NCBI GenBank assembly: GCA_916610825.1
Contig: OU744449.1
Span: forward strand, 12,841,520 to 12,905,519
Source: Haliclystus octoradiatus
Lineage: Eukaryota; Cnidaria; Staurozoa; Stauromedusae; Haliclystidae
DNA: 64,000 bases
Direction of reading: 5' to 3'
Numbering within the stretch: position 1 is the stretch's first letter; each line of letters starts with the position of its first letter. A program made the position numbers and the translations under genes. The notes under the pieces were generated by a model that was not told where the DNA came from, ran no database searches, and saw nothing but the letters and a program-made list of their open reading frames with translations. This document shows, piece by piece, positions 53,107-64,000 of this stretch.

Positions 53107-53829
53107 TTAATGTTCATGACGACTGTATAGAGATCTTGTATAGCTCATATATCGATCGGATTGATATAATCCTTTAATCGAATCGCCTCTACTCGTGATT
53201 GGTGTGTTTTCATTGTTATTTGTGACAAAATTCTTTTTCATTTTCATTCTTCTATTTTGAAACCAATTTCTGATTTGATAATCACTAATTCCATATTCAT
53301 TTGCAATCAATGAACGCTCCCCAGAACCAATGTACTGACGACGTTGGAATATCTGTTCCAATTTTCTAGATTGCTCAATTTGTAAACGTTTTCTTTTATT
53401 CTGCGATTGTTCAATCTTCCATTCTTTTGCAGGTTTCTGATCTAATCAATTAAATGATAAAAAAGGTTATTATTATTTAATTATATACGTCCAATTCTAT
53501 GTAAGATACAATTCAATATCAGGGAACAGAAGAAGCAGGCATTTCATCTGTCATATGCGTAGAACAATTGCATTAAACTAATATAACTGCCTTCACAATT
53601 ATTGAAACCAAGATATAGACGTACAATGAATTGACTTACTTTGAAAGTACATCGCCACTGCATCTAGATCCAGTTCTTTCTGTGGATACTTGTTCTGTCT
53701 TTCTGCACTACATTTCTTTGATGGTGGTGTTTCGTCAAGGTTAATAATCTCAGCAACGCTATGACGATTTCTCATATTATTTGGTCGTAGAATATCATCA
53801 ATTGAGAATGAGATGCGTTTCTTATCCAT
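53107..53829 (-). CDS. homeobox gene copy 10
   Basis: Exon 1 53640-53829, exon 2 53107-53441; 174 residues, open. Linker KKCSAERQNKYPQKELDLD (Glu for Gly). Asn for Lys in the homeodomain N-terminal arm (QNKRKR). Tail as consensus. Confidence 0.8.
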
Positions 53830-55826
53830 AGTTTATAAATAATTTGTCTCACTATAAATATGGTATTTTGCTTTCAACGTCTTTCACCCCGACTAGTCAT
53901 ATAGGTGATTGTGTATGCTGCTATAGGCTGCAGCCATGCCTTTATATGATTTTATCCGGCGGTCCGTCCTATGGTCACTTACCGACAGTCACCCTCTATG
54001 CCATAAATGCCATTGTTATGAAGCAGATCAAAGTGTCTGCGCTGCTAAATTATGATAGTACGTATAACCCGTACATTCGATGTAACAATAGACGATCTCA
54101 CTCAAATAGCATTATATGATTGCATTGAAATATATTAACTATTGTTTTGTCAATTAACTGGTTCAAATGCCCCGCAACTGATAGATGCTAGATACAAATG
54201 ATGAATCATTATAGTTAAAGTAAAAAACAGTACTGCAATAATGTAAGGTCTTACTATATACTTAGCCATTCTTCCTATATCCTGTAATAATTATCTACTT
54301 TCTCGTATAGTGCCAAATTAATTGATATATTTCTTCACATCTAGGCTTATGCATCAAATACCATTTTATAACATTATAGCATGATTCCAAGCTTCATATG
54401 AATCATCGCTGTATATACTATAGGCATTTTAAATTAAATGACAAATGTCTTTCGAGCTAATCTCAAAAACACGAATTACACAGATGTTACATATGCAATG
54501 AATAACTACAGTACCACAGAAATCCTGGCAGTTAAGAATGAATTAGTTGCTATTCTTCACAAATAATTTTATAATTATGTAGTGCTTTAATAGATTTCAT
54601 TTGCACCCTTGTATCTATATTTCTTGCATAGGCAACAAATTATTAATTTCTATTTTAAAACATGTAAGATTTAGGTTGGAAAGGCGTATATCTTGAGTTG
54701 ATGAGATTGTTGTTAAATAGATTCCTTCAATCAGGCTCTACGCAACATGGTATTCTAATATCGTTTCATTGCTACATTTTTTTCACATGGGACATTCGTC
54801 CCGCTGAAGCACGATCCAGTGTGCAAAGGGGCATACCCAGACACACCTACTTTGATAAATAAGAGCGCACATTGGTAACAAACAAATAACTCCTAGCTTA
54901 TTGTTTCATAATGGAGTTTTCTATGATGCTGAAATTGTGTTGCATTTCAAAGATTTGACACATTCTTGAATATCTTTTGAAATAAAAATCATGCATTGAA
55001 TTTTTACAATGGAAATACAGCAGCATTTAATAGATTCATTCTTTAGCATTCTGCCGAAAGACACTAATTGAGCACCACATATCTAGACCGCAGGTTCTCC
55101 GGGTACATTGAAATTCATCTTATCCTACCTACATAGAATTACCTAAAGCAGTACTACGTAAAGTTTTGGCTGTAGTGATTGTAGCCAACTTTTGCTTTTG
55201 AGCCCATATGTCAATTTAATTTGCAATTGAAAATTTCTTACTAAAGTATATTTGATATTTTAAACATACTGCTATATAAATTCACAAAATCACGACTAAA
55301 CAAATAATTAAAGCCAGTCATAGGATCCCATGTTGCGTTTCCTCAATATGCCTAGAACTCTTTAAGCGCGTGATTTATGGAATGTAATGTTGAATTTTGA
55401 CTGATTTACAAGAACATTTAACAGAAATATATAAAGCACTTAATATTATACATTATTTTCATAATTGAGACATGTCTTGATTACCTGGGGCTCATTCATT
55501 ATTAATTTAGATGTTAGTTACAATTAAATATCCGAAGTACAAAATGTGTCTCATATAATTGAAATCTTTCAAGTGAGGGCAATAAGAAAAAGCTCGATTT
55601 AGCTTGCAGATATATGGTTTGAACAGTCGAAGAGACAGTATACCATTTTTAAATATTATAATATATTCAGGTATGAATTGTACTATACAGGATATAATAA
55701 ATTTATAAATATTGTAAATTTTAAAATAAAAATATTTCGTTGATCTAACTATTTTGTTGTTATATGTTAATGTTTTATGTGTTCTGTATCTGTGACTTAT
55801 AAATCCGTATCATATATTGAGTATAG

Positions 55827-57699
55827 TTAATGTTCATGACGACTGTATAGAGATCTTGTATAGCTCATATATCGATCGGATTGATATAATCCTATAATCG
55901 AATCGCCTCTACTCGTGATTGGTGTGTTTTCATTGTTATTTGTGACAAAATTCTTTTTCATTTTCATTCTTCTATTTTGAAACCAATTTCTGATTTGATA
56001 ATCACTAATTCCATATTCATTTGCAATCAATGAACGCTCCCCAGAACCAATGTACTGACGACGTTGGAATATCTGTTCCAATTTTCTAGATTGCTCAATT
56101 TGTAAACGTTTTCTTTTTTTCTGCGATTATTCAATCTTCCATTCTTTTGCAGGTTTCTGATCTAATAAATTAAATGATAAAAAGGTTATTATTATTTAAT
56201 TTTAGAACATATCAAGGATCTGCTACGATTTATTCTTGCAATTTGATTGGTTAACGCCAATAACGCCATTTCACCATAGCCGAGCTTGACCCCGTCGATT
56301 TCAAGAATTTTATGAAAATACCAAACAACCGATAATTATTTAAATATGGCATTATAAACAGCAAGTAATTAAAAGTAAAAAGAAAATACAGCGAATATGT
56401 GCAGAGTTATATACAATTTCATTTTCTAAGTTGTTCAAAATAAATCAAATGGCTTGCAGGAGAAATATCTTCGCCAGTAAACAAACATGTTTAAAGTGTA
56501 TAGAAATATTTTGCACAAATTAACAATTCAAAAACAATTTGCATAACTTTTACTTTATTGATAATTGTGAAAACATAACATAACATAACTTCATTTCATT
56601 AATACATCCCTTTATATTTTAATGGCCAATTTTTGCAAGTTCCTAGATATAGGTAAAAACTAAATTCCTAGCATAGAAAAGAAATCTTTCGATAAACTAC
56701 CGAAACCAAAACATATAGGCTAAACAGAATTAACCGCTAAAATTTCAAATAATTAAACCATTTCTCCAAATGAAAGTTAGCAGCATTCTAAAGAGCTATC
56801 ATCAATTCAATAATCTGCTCTTTTAAATAGGCAATTAGCAAACATTTAGTCAATAAATCTTTCGTTGTTTCATTTCTTTCTTCGCGTCACGGCTTTGTAC
56901 GAAATTCTTCAAATTATAGGTAAGAAACACTTTCTTTCCTTTTCAAGTTTTCCCAGTAAGTTTTCCATAATGAATTACTCACATAAAAAATGGAAAATAT
57001 TGTTTAAAGATACGAATCCATGACTATGTAAGAAAACGATGTTAAGCATCCATTCTTTTAATTTCAGGAAGAGGAATATAAATTTCTCGATATCAATTTT
57101 TCCTCGCAGCTTTTAGTTGATTTCAAAAAAGCAAGTGTACAGATCTCGACTCAGCTTTCTTCCTGTGACGTCACGAAATAGGAGAATTACATACTTGATC
57201 ATGGATTGTAAGGTCAGAAAATGCTTTGAAAAAACGTATAAAACATTCACAAATCGGGGTTGGCTATGTTTTAAACCAAATAGTTCATACTTTCTGTGAA
57301 CTATGCTCTGATTGCACCACTCGAGACACTTCAGGAGAAAACTCGAAGGCGAAAATTACTCGCAGAGAAGGCTCGTAATTTTCTGATGCCTTCTCGTTTT
57401 CTCCTTACGTGCCTCTCATTTAATATACGTCCAATTCTATGTTTAAACTAATATAACTGCCTTCACAATTATTGAAAGCAAGATATAGACGTACAATGAA
57501 TTGACTTACTTTGGAAGTACATCGCCACTACATCTAGATCCAGTCCTTTCTGTGTATTCTTGTTCTGTCTTTCTGCACTACATTTCTTTGATGGTGGTGT
57601 TTCGTCAAGGTTAATAATCTCAGCAACGCTATGACGATTTCTCATATTATTTGGTCGTAGAATATCATCAATTGAGAATGAGATGCGTTTCTTATCCAT
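55827..57699 (-). pseudogene. homeobox gene copy 11, stop codon and enlarged intron
   Basis: Exon 1 57510-57699, exon 2 55827-56161. Exon 2 reads EWKIE then TAA (56127-56129; CAA in the other copies), before the homeodomain. The intron is 1348 bp instead of about 200 because of an insertion at about 56201-57417, with part of the old intron lost. Exon 1 carries Val for Ala (DLDVVAMYF). Probably dead unless another start is used. Confidence 0.8.
56201..57417. mobile_element. unclassified 1.2-kb insertion in the copy 11 intron
   Basis: Sequence absent from all other units. The flanks share ATTTAAT (56194-56200 and 57418-57424), a possible 7-bp duplication (TTAA core). Near the right end a hairpin pairs AGGAGAAAACTCGAAGGC (57333) with GCCTTCTCGTTTTCTCCT (57389-57406). 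No terminal inverted repeats and no coding match; one TGACGTCA site near 57167. About 100 bp of the original intron is missing at the right junction. Confidence 0.5.
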
Positions 57700-59361
57700 A
57701 CTTTATAAATAATTTGTCTCACTATAAATATGGTATTTTGCTTTCAACGTCTTTCACCCCGACTCGTCATATAGGTGATTGTGTATGCTGCTATAGGCTG
57801 CAACCATGCCTTTATATGATTTTATCCGGCGGTTCGCCCTATGGTCATTTACCGACAGTCACCCTCTATGCCATAAATGCCATTGTTATGAAGCAGATCA
57901 AAGTGTCTGCGCTGCTAAATTATGATAGTACGTATAACCCGTACATTCGATATAACAATAGACGATCTCACTCAAATAGCATTATATGATTGCATTGAAA
58001 TATATTAACTGTTGTTTTGTCTTTTGAGCTAATTTCAAAAACACGAATTACAGATGTTACATATGCAATGAATAATTACAGTACCACAGAAATCCTGGCA
58101 GTTAAGAATGAATTAGTTGCTATTCTTCACAAATAATTTTATAATTATGTAGTGCTTTAATAGATTTCATTCGCACCCTTGTATATATATTTCTTGCATA
58201 GGCAATAAAATATTAATTTCTATTTTAAAACATGTAAGATTTAGGTTGGACAGGCGTATATTTTGAGTTGATGGGATTGTTGCTAAATAGTTTCCTTCAA
58301 TCAGGCTCTACGCAACATGGTATTCTAATATCGTTTCATTGCTACATTTTTTTCACATGGGACATTCGTCCCGCTGAAGCACGATCCGGTGTGCAAAGGG
58401 GCATACCAAGACACACCTACTTTGATAAATAAGAGCGCACATTGCTAACAAACAAATAACTCCTGGTTTATTGTTTCATAATTGCGTTTTCTATGATGCT
58501 GAAATTGTGTTGCATTTCAAAGAATTGACACATTCTTGAATATCTTTTAAATTCAAAAATCATGCATTGAATTTTTACAATGGAAATACAGCAACATTGA
58601 ATAGATCCATTCTTTAGCATTCTGCCGAAAGACACTAATTGAGCACCGCCGATCTAGACAGCAGGTTTCTCCGGGTACATTGAAATTCATCTTAATCCTG
58701 CCTACATAGAAATACCTAAAGCAGTACTAAGTAAATTTTTGGCTGTAGTGATTGTAGCCAACTTTTGCTTTTGAGCCTATATGTCAATTTAATTTGCAAT
58801 TGAAAATCTCTTACTAAAGTATATTTGATATTTTAAACATACTGCTATAAAAATTCGCAAAATCACGACTACACAAATAATTAAAGCCAGTCATAGGATC
58901 CCATGCTGCGTTTCCTCAATATGCCTAGAACTCTTTAAGCGCGTGATTTATGGAATGTAATGTTGAATTTTGGCTGATCATTATACATTATTTTCATAAT
59001 TGAGACATGTCTAGATTACCTGGGGCTCATTCATTATTAATTTAGATGTTAGTTACAATTAAATATCCGAAGTACAAAATGTGTCTCATATAATTGAAAT
59101 CTTTCAAGTGAGGGCAATAAGAAAAGACTCGATTTAGCTTGCAGATATATGGTTTGAACAGTCGAAGAGACAGTATACCATTTTTAAATATTATAATATA
59201 TTCAGGTATGAATTGTACTATACAGGATATAATAAATTTATAAATATTGTAAATTTTAAAATAAAAATATTTCGTTGATCTAACTATTTTGTTGTTATAT
59301 GTTAATGTTTTATGTGTTCTGTATCTGTGAATTATAAATCCGTATCATATATTGAGTATAG

Positions 59362-60084
59362 TTATTGTTCATGACGACTGTATAGAGATCTTGTATAGCT
59401 CATATATCGATCGGATTGATATAATCCTTTAATCGAATCGCCTCTACTCGTGATTGGTGTGTTTTCATTGTTATTTGTGACAAAATTCTTTTTCATTTTC
59501 ATTCTTCTATTTTGAAACCAATTTCTGATTTGATAATCACTAATTCCATATTCATTTGCAATCAATGAACGCTCCCCAGAACCAATGTAATGACGACGTT
59601 GGAATATCTGTTCCAATTTTCTAGATTGCTCAATTTGTAAACGTTTTCTTTTTTTCTGCGATTGTTCAATCTTCCATTCTTTTGCAGGTTTCTGATCTAA
59701 TCAATTAAATGATAAAAAAGGTTATTATTATTTAATTATATACGTCCAATTCTATGTAAGATACAGTTCAATATCAGGGAACAGAAGAAGCAGGTATTTC
59801 ATCCGTCATATGCGTAGAACAATTGCATTAAACTAATATAACTGCCTTCACAATTATTGAAACCAAGATATAGACGTACAATGAATTGACTTACTTTGAA
59901 AGTACATCGCCACTGCATCTAGATCCAGTCCTTTCCGTGGATTCTTGTTCTGTCTTTCTGTACTACATTTCTTCGATGGTGGTGTTTCGTCAAGGTTAAT
60001 AATCTCAGCAACGCTATGACGATTTCTCATTTTATTTGGTCGTAGAATATCATCAATTGAGAATGAGATGCGTTTCTTATCCAT
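59362..60084 (-). CDS. homeobox gene copy 12
   Basis: Exon 1 59895-60084, exon 2 59362-59696; 174 residues, open. Sister of copy 6 (RPNKMRNRHS, NKNPRKG, RRHYIG). It differs by TPPSKK and by its last residue (SRHEQ). Confidence 0.8.
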
Positions 60085-62093
60085 AGTTTATAGATAATTT
60101 TAATCACTATAAATATGGTATTTTGCTTTCAACGTCTTCCACCTCGACTGGTCATACAGGTTATTGTATATGCTGCTATAGGCTGCAGCCATGCCTTTAT
60201 ATGATTTTATCCGGCGGTCCGTCCTATGGTCATTTACCGACAGTCACCCTCTATGCCATATATGCCATTGTTATGAAGCAGATCAAAGTGTCTGCGCTGC
60301 TAAATTATGATAGTACGTATAACCCGTACATTCGATGTAACAATAGACGATCTCACTCAAATAGCATTATATGATTGCATTGAAATATATTAACTATTGT
60401 TTTGTCAATTAACTGGTTCAAATGCCCCGCAACTGATAGATGCTAGATACAAATGATGAATCATTATAGTTAAAGTACAAAACAGTACTGCAATAATGTA
60501 AGGTCTTACTATATACTTAGCCATTCTTCCTATATCCTGTAATAATTATCTACTTTCTCCTATAGTACCTAATTAAAAGATTGATTTATTTCTTAACATC
60601 TAGGCTAAAGCATCAAATACCATTTTATAACATTATAGCATAATTTCAAGCTTCATATGCATCATCGCTGTATATACTATAGGCATTTTAAATTAAATGA
60701 CAAATGTCTATATTGAGATAATTTCAAAAACACAAATTACAGATGCTACATATGCAATGAATAATTACAGTACCACAGAACTCCTGCCAGTTAAGAATGC
60801 ATTATTTGCTATTCTTCACAAATCATTTTATAATTATGTACTTGCTTTAATAGATTTTCTTGGTACCAATGTATATATATTCTTGCATAGGCAATCAAAT
60901 ATCAATTTCTATTTTAAGACGTGTAAGATTCAGGTTGGACAATCGTATATGTTACGTTGATGGGATTGCTGTTAAATAGTTTCCTTCAATCAGGCTCTAC
61001 GCAACATGGTATTCTAATATCGTTTGATTGCTACATTTTTACCGCATGGGACAATGGTCCCGCTGCAGCACGATCCGGTGTGCCGCAAAGGGGCATACCC
61101 AGACACACCTACTTTGATAAATAAAAGAGCACATTGCTAACAAACAAATAACTCCTAGCTTATTGTTGCATAATTGCGTTTTCTATGATGCTGAAATTGT
61201 GTTGCATTTCAAAGATTTGACACATTCTTGAATATCTTTTGAAATAAAAAATCATGCATTGAATTTTTACAATGGAAATACAGCAACATTGAATAGATCC
61301 ATTCTTCAGCATTCTGCCGAAAGACACTAATTGAGCACCGCCGATCTAGACAGCAGGTTTCTCCGGGTACATTGAAATTCATCTTAATCCTGCCTGCATA
61401 GAAATAACCAAAGCATTACTAAGTAAAATTTTGGCTGTAGTCATTCTAGCCAACTTTTGCTGTTGAGCCTATATGTCAAATTAATTTTCAATTGAAAATC
61501 TCTTACTAAAGTATATTTGATATTTTCAACATACTGCTATATAAATTCGCAAAATCCCGACAAAACAAATAGTTAAAGCCAGCCATAAGATCCCATGTTT
61601 CGATTCTTCAAACTGCCTAGAACTCTTTAAGCGCGGGATTTATGGAATGTAATGTTGAATTTTGACTGATTTACAAGAACATTTAACAGAAATATTTAAA
61701 GCACTTAATATTATACATTATTTTCATAATTGAGACATGTCTAGATTACCTGAGGCTCATTCATTATTAACTTAGATGTTAGTTACAATTAAATATCCGA
61801 AGTTCAAAATGTGTCTCATATAATTGAAATCTTTCAAGTGAGGGCAATAAGAAAAGACTCGATATAGCTAGCAGATCTATGCTTTGAACAGTAGAAGAGA
61901 CAGTATACCATTTTTAAATATTATAATACATTCAAGTATGAATTGTACTATACAGGAAATAATAAATTTATAAATATTGTAAATTTTAAGATAGTAATAT
62001 TTCGTTAAGCTAAAAATTTTGTTGCTATATGTTAATGTTTTATGTGTGCTGTATCTCTGAATTATAAATCTGTATGGCATACATTGAGTATAG

Positions 62094-62816
62094 TTAATGT
62101 TCATGACGACTGTATAGAGATTTTGTATAGCTCATATATCGATCGGATTGATATAATCCTTTAATCGAATCGCCTCTACTCGTGATTGGTGTGTTTTCAT
62201 TGTTATTTGTGACAAAATTCTTTTTCATTTTCATTCTTCTATTTTGAAACCAATTTCTGATTTGATAATCACTAATTCCATATTCATTTGCAATCAATCA
62301 ACGCTCCCCAGAACCAATGTACTGACGACGTTGGAATATCTGATCCAATTTTCTAGATTGCTCAATTTGTAAACGTTTTCTCTTTTTCTGCGATGGCTCC
62401 ATCGTCCATTCTTTTGCAGGTTTCTGATCTAATCAATTAAATGATAAAAAAGGCTATTATTATTTAATTATATTCGTCCAATTCTAGGCAAGTTACAGTT
62501 CAATATCAGGGAACAGAAGAAGCAGGCATTTCATCCGTCATATGCGTAGAACAATTGCATTAAACTAATATAACTGCCTTCACAATTATTGAAACCAAGA
62601 TATAGACGTACAATGAATTGACTTACTTTGAAAGTACATCGCCACTGCATCTAGATCCAGTCCTTTCTGTGCATTCTTGTTCTTTCTTTCTGTACTACAT
62701 TTCTTCGATGGTGGTGTTTCGTCAAGGTTAATAATCTCAGCAACGCTATGACGATTTCTCATATTATTTGGTCGTAGAATATCATCAATTGAGAATGAGA
62801 TGCGTTTCTTATCCAT
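62094..62816 (-). pseudogene. homeobox gene copy 13, stop inside the homeodomain
   Basis: Exon 1 62627-62816, exon 2 62094-62428. At homeodomain position 32 the Ser codon TCA is TGA (62298-62300), so the product would lack helices 2 and 3. Exon 2 starts QKPAKEWTMEPSQKK as in copies 8 and 9; Asp replaces Glu in KLDQIF. Its promoter has an 8-9 bp repeat insertion (TCTTTCCGTCTTTCACC) that shifts the TATA box to 62936-62941. Confidence 0.8.
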
Positions 62817-64000
62817 AGTTTATAAATAATTTGTCTCACTATAAATATGGTATTTTGCTTTCAACGTCTTTCCGTCTTTCACCCCGACTCGTCATATAGG
62901 TGATTGTGTATGCTGCTATAGGCTGCTGCCATGCCTTTATATGATTTTATCCGGCGGTCCGTCCTATGGTCATTTACCGACAGTCACCCTCTATGCCATC
63001 AATGCCATTGTTATGAAGCAGATCAAAGTGTCTGCGCTGCTAAATTATGATAGTACGTATAACCCGTACATTCGATGTAACAATAGACGATCGCACTCAA
63101 ATAGCATTACATGATTGCATTGAAATATATTAACTATTGTTTTGTCAATTAACTGGTTCAAATGTCCCGCAACTGATAGATGCTACATACAAATGATGAA
63201 TCATTATATTTAAAGTACAAAACAGTACTGCAATAATGTAAGGTCTTACTATATACTTAGCCATTCTTCCTATATCCTGTAATAATTATCTTCTTTCTCG
63301 TATAGTTTAATTTTGCACTTTAAACTCAACACTTTATGCCCAGATGAATATATTGTCATATAGTGCCTAATTAACCGATTGATTTATTTCTTCACATCTA
63401 GGCTTATGCATCAAATACCATTTTATAACATTATAGCATAATTTCAAGCTTCATATGCATCATCGCTGTATATACTATAGGCATTTTAAATTAAATGACA
63501 AATGTCTATATTGAGATAATTTCAAAAACACAAATTACAGATGCTACATATGCAATTAATATTTACAGTACCACAGAACTCCTGCCAGTTAAGAATGTAT
63601 TATTTGTTATTCTTCACAAATCATTTTATAATTATGTACTTGCTTTAATAGATTTTCTTGGTACCAATGCATATATATTCTTGCATAGGCAATCAAATAT
63701 CAATTTCTATTTTAAGACGTGTAAGATTCAGGTTGGACAATCGTATATGTTACGTTGATGGGATTGCTGTTAAATAGTTTCCTTCAATCAGGCTCTACGC
63801 AACATAGTATTCTACTATCGTTTCATTGCTACATTTTTACCGCATGGGACATTGGTCCCGCTGCAGCACGATCCGGTGTGCCGCAAAGGGGCATACCCAG
63901 ACACACCTACTTTGATAAATAAGAGCGCACATTGCTAACAAACAAATAACTCCTGGTTTATTGTTTCATAATTGCGTTTTCTATGATGCTGAAATTGTGT
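62817..64000. other. promoter and spacer of the next unit, cut by the window edge
   Basis: Same order as the other long spacers. The next gene copy would be expected roughly 800-900 bp beyond the end. Confidence 0.6.

Larger units (their letters stand above)
28345..64000 (-). repeat. tandem array of homeobox-gene units, 13 copies in view
   Basis: The unit is about 2.72 kb. Distances between successive gene stop codons or exon-2 ends: 1883, 2790, 2727, 1928, 4485 (2725 without a transposon), 2726, 2719, 2721, 2747, 2720, 3535 (one insertion) and 2732 bp. All units point the same way (minus strand). Homology begins near 28345 and runs past the window edge. Besides the gene, each unit has an AT-rich spacer of about 2.07 kb (about 1.2 kb in two units). 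Identity is high throughout, spacer included, which points to recent unequal crossing over or conversion. Confidence 0.93.

Overview
The window is animal nuclear DNA: spliced genes with GT-AG introns, many interspersed repeats of animal type (LINE, Penelope-like, SINE, LTR and DNA-transposon copies), AT-rich spacers and simple repeats. The mix suggests a marine invertebrate, possibly a deuterostome, but I cannot fix the species from sequence alone.

Left part (about 1-28340). One gene fills it on the minus strand: the ALIX/PDCD6IP orthologue, start codon at 27611-27613 and stop at 846-848. I could place 15 coding exons whose splice phases all fit; they sum to 2559 nt, an 852-residue protein (human ALIX has 868). 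Bro1 domain, V domain and proline-rich tail are all present. The 14 introns hold the other features: an inverted pair of Penelope-like GIY-YIG ends (4963-6024), a LINE end joined to a second Penelope-like relic (8701-9700), a PIF/Harbinger-like MITE (12005-12764), a foldback-like element with 247-bp inverted repeats (14071-16020), a truncated LINE with an 18-bp target duplication (17183-18070), a short LTR element with 5-bp duplication (18465-20201), a near-perfect hairpin (20375-20564), a tRNA-type SINE (21160-21338) and a LINE 3' end (24667-24830).

Right part (about 28345-64000). A tandem array runs to the window edge. Its unit is about 2.72 kb and each unit carries one small two-exon homeobox gene on the minus strand (63 codons plus, after a ~200-bp intron, about 110 codons). 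The predicted 174-residue protein has an engrailed-homology-1-like motif (FSIDDIL) at its start and a divergent but complete 60-residue homeodomain (WFQNRRMKMKK). Thirteen copies are in view. Ten look open; copy 5 is split in exon 1 by a 1760-bp DNA transposon, copy 11 has a stop before the homeodomain and a 1.2-kb insertion in its intron, and copy 13 has a stop inside the homeodomain. Each unit also keeps a TATA box 112 bp upstream of the ATG, and most keep a TCF/LEF-type site about 80 bp further up. Shared variants and a shared 0.86-kb spacer deletion show that blocks of several units were copied.

The two parts appear functionally unrelated: ALIX is a housekeeping ESCRT-associated gene, while the array is a fast-growing family of probable transcriptional repressors lying just upstream of the ALIX promoter.
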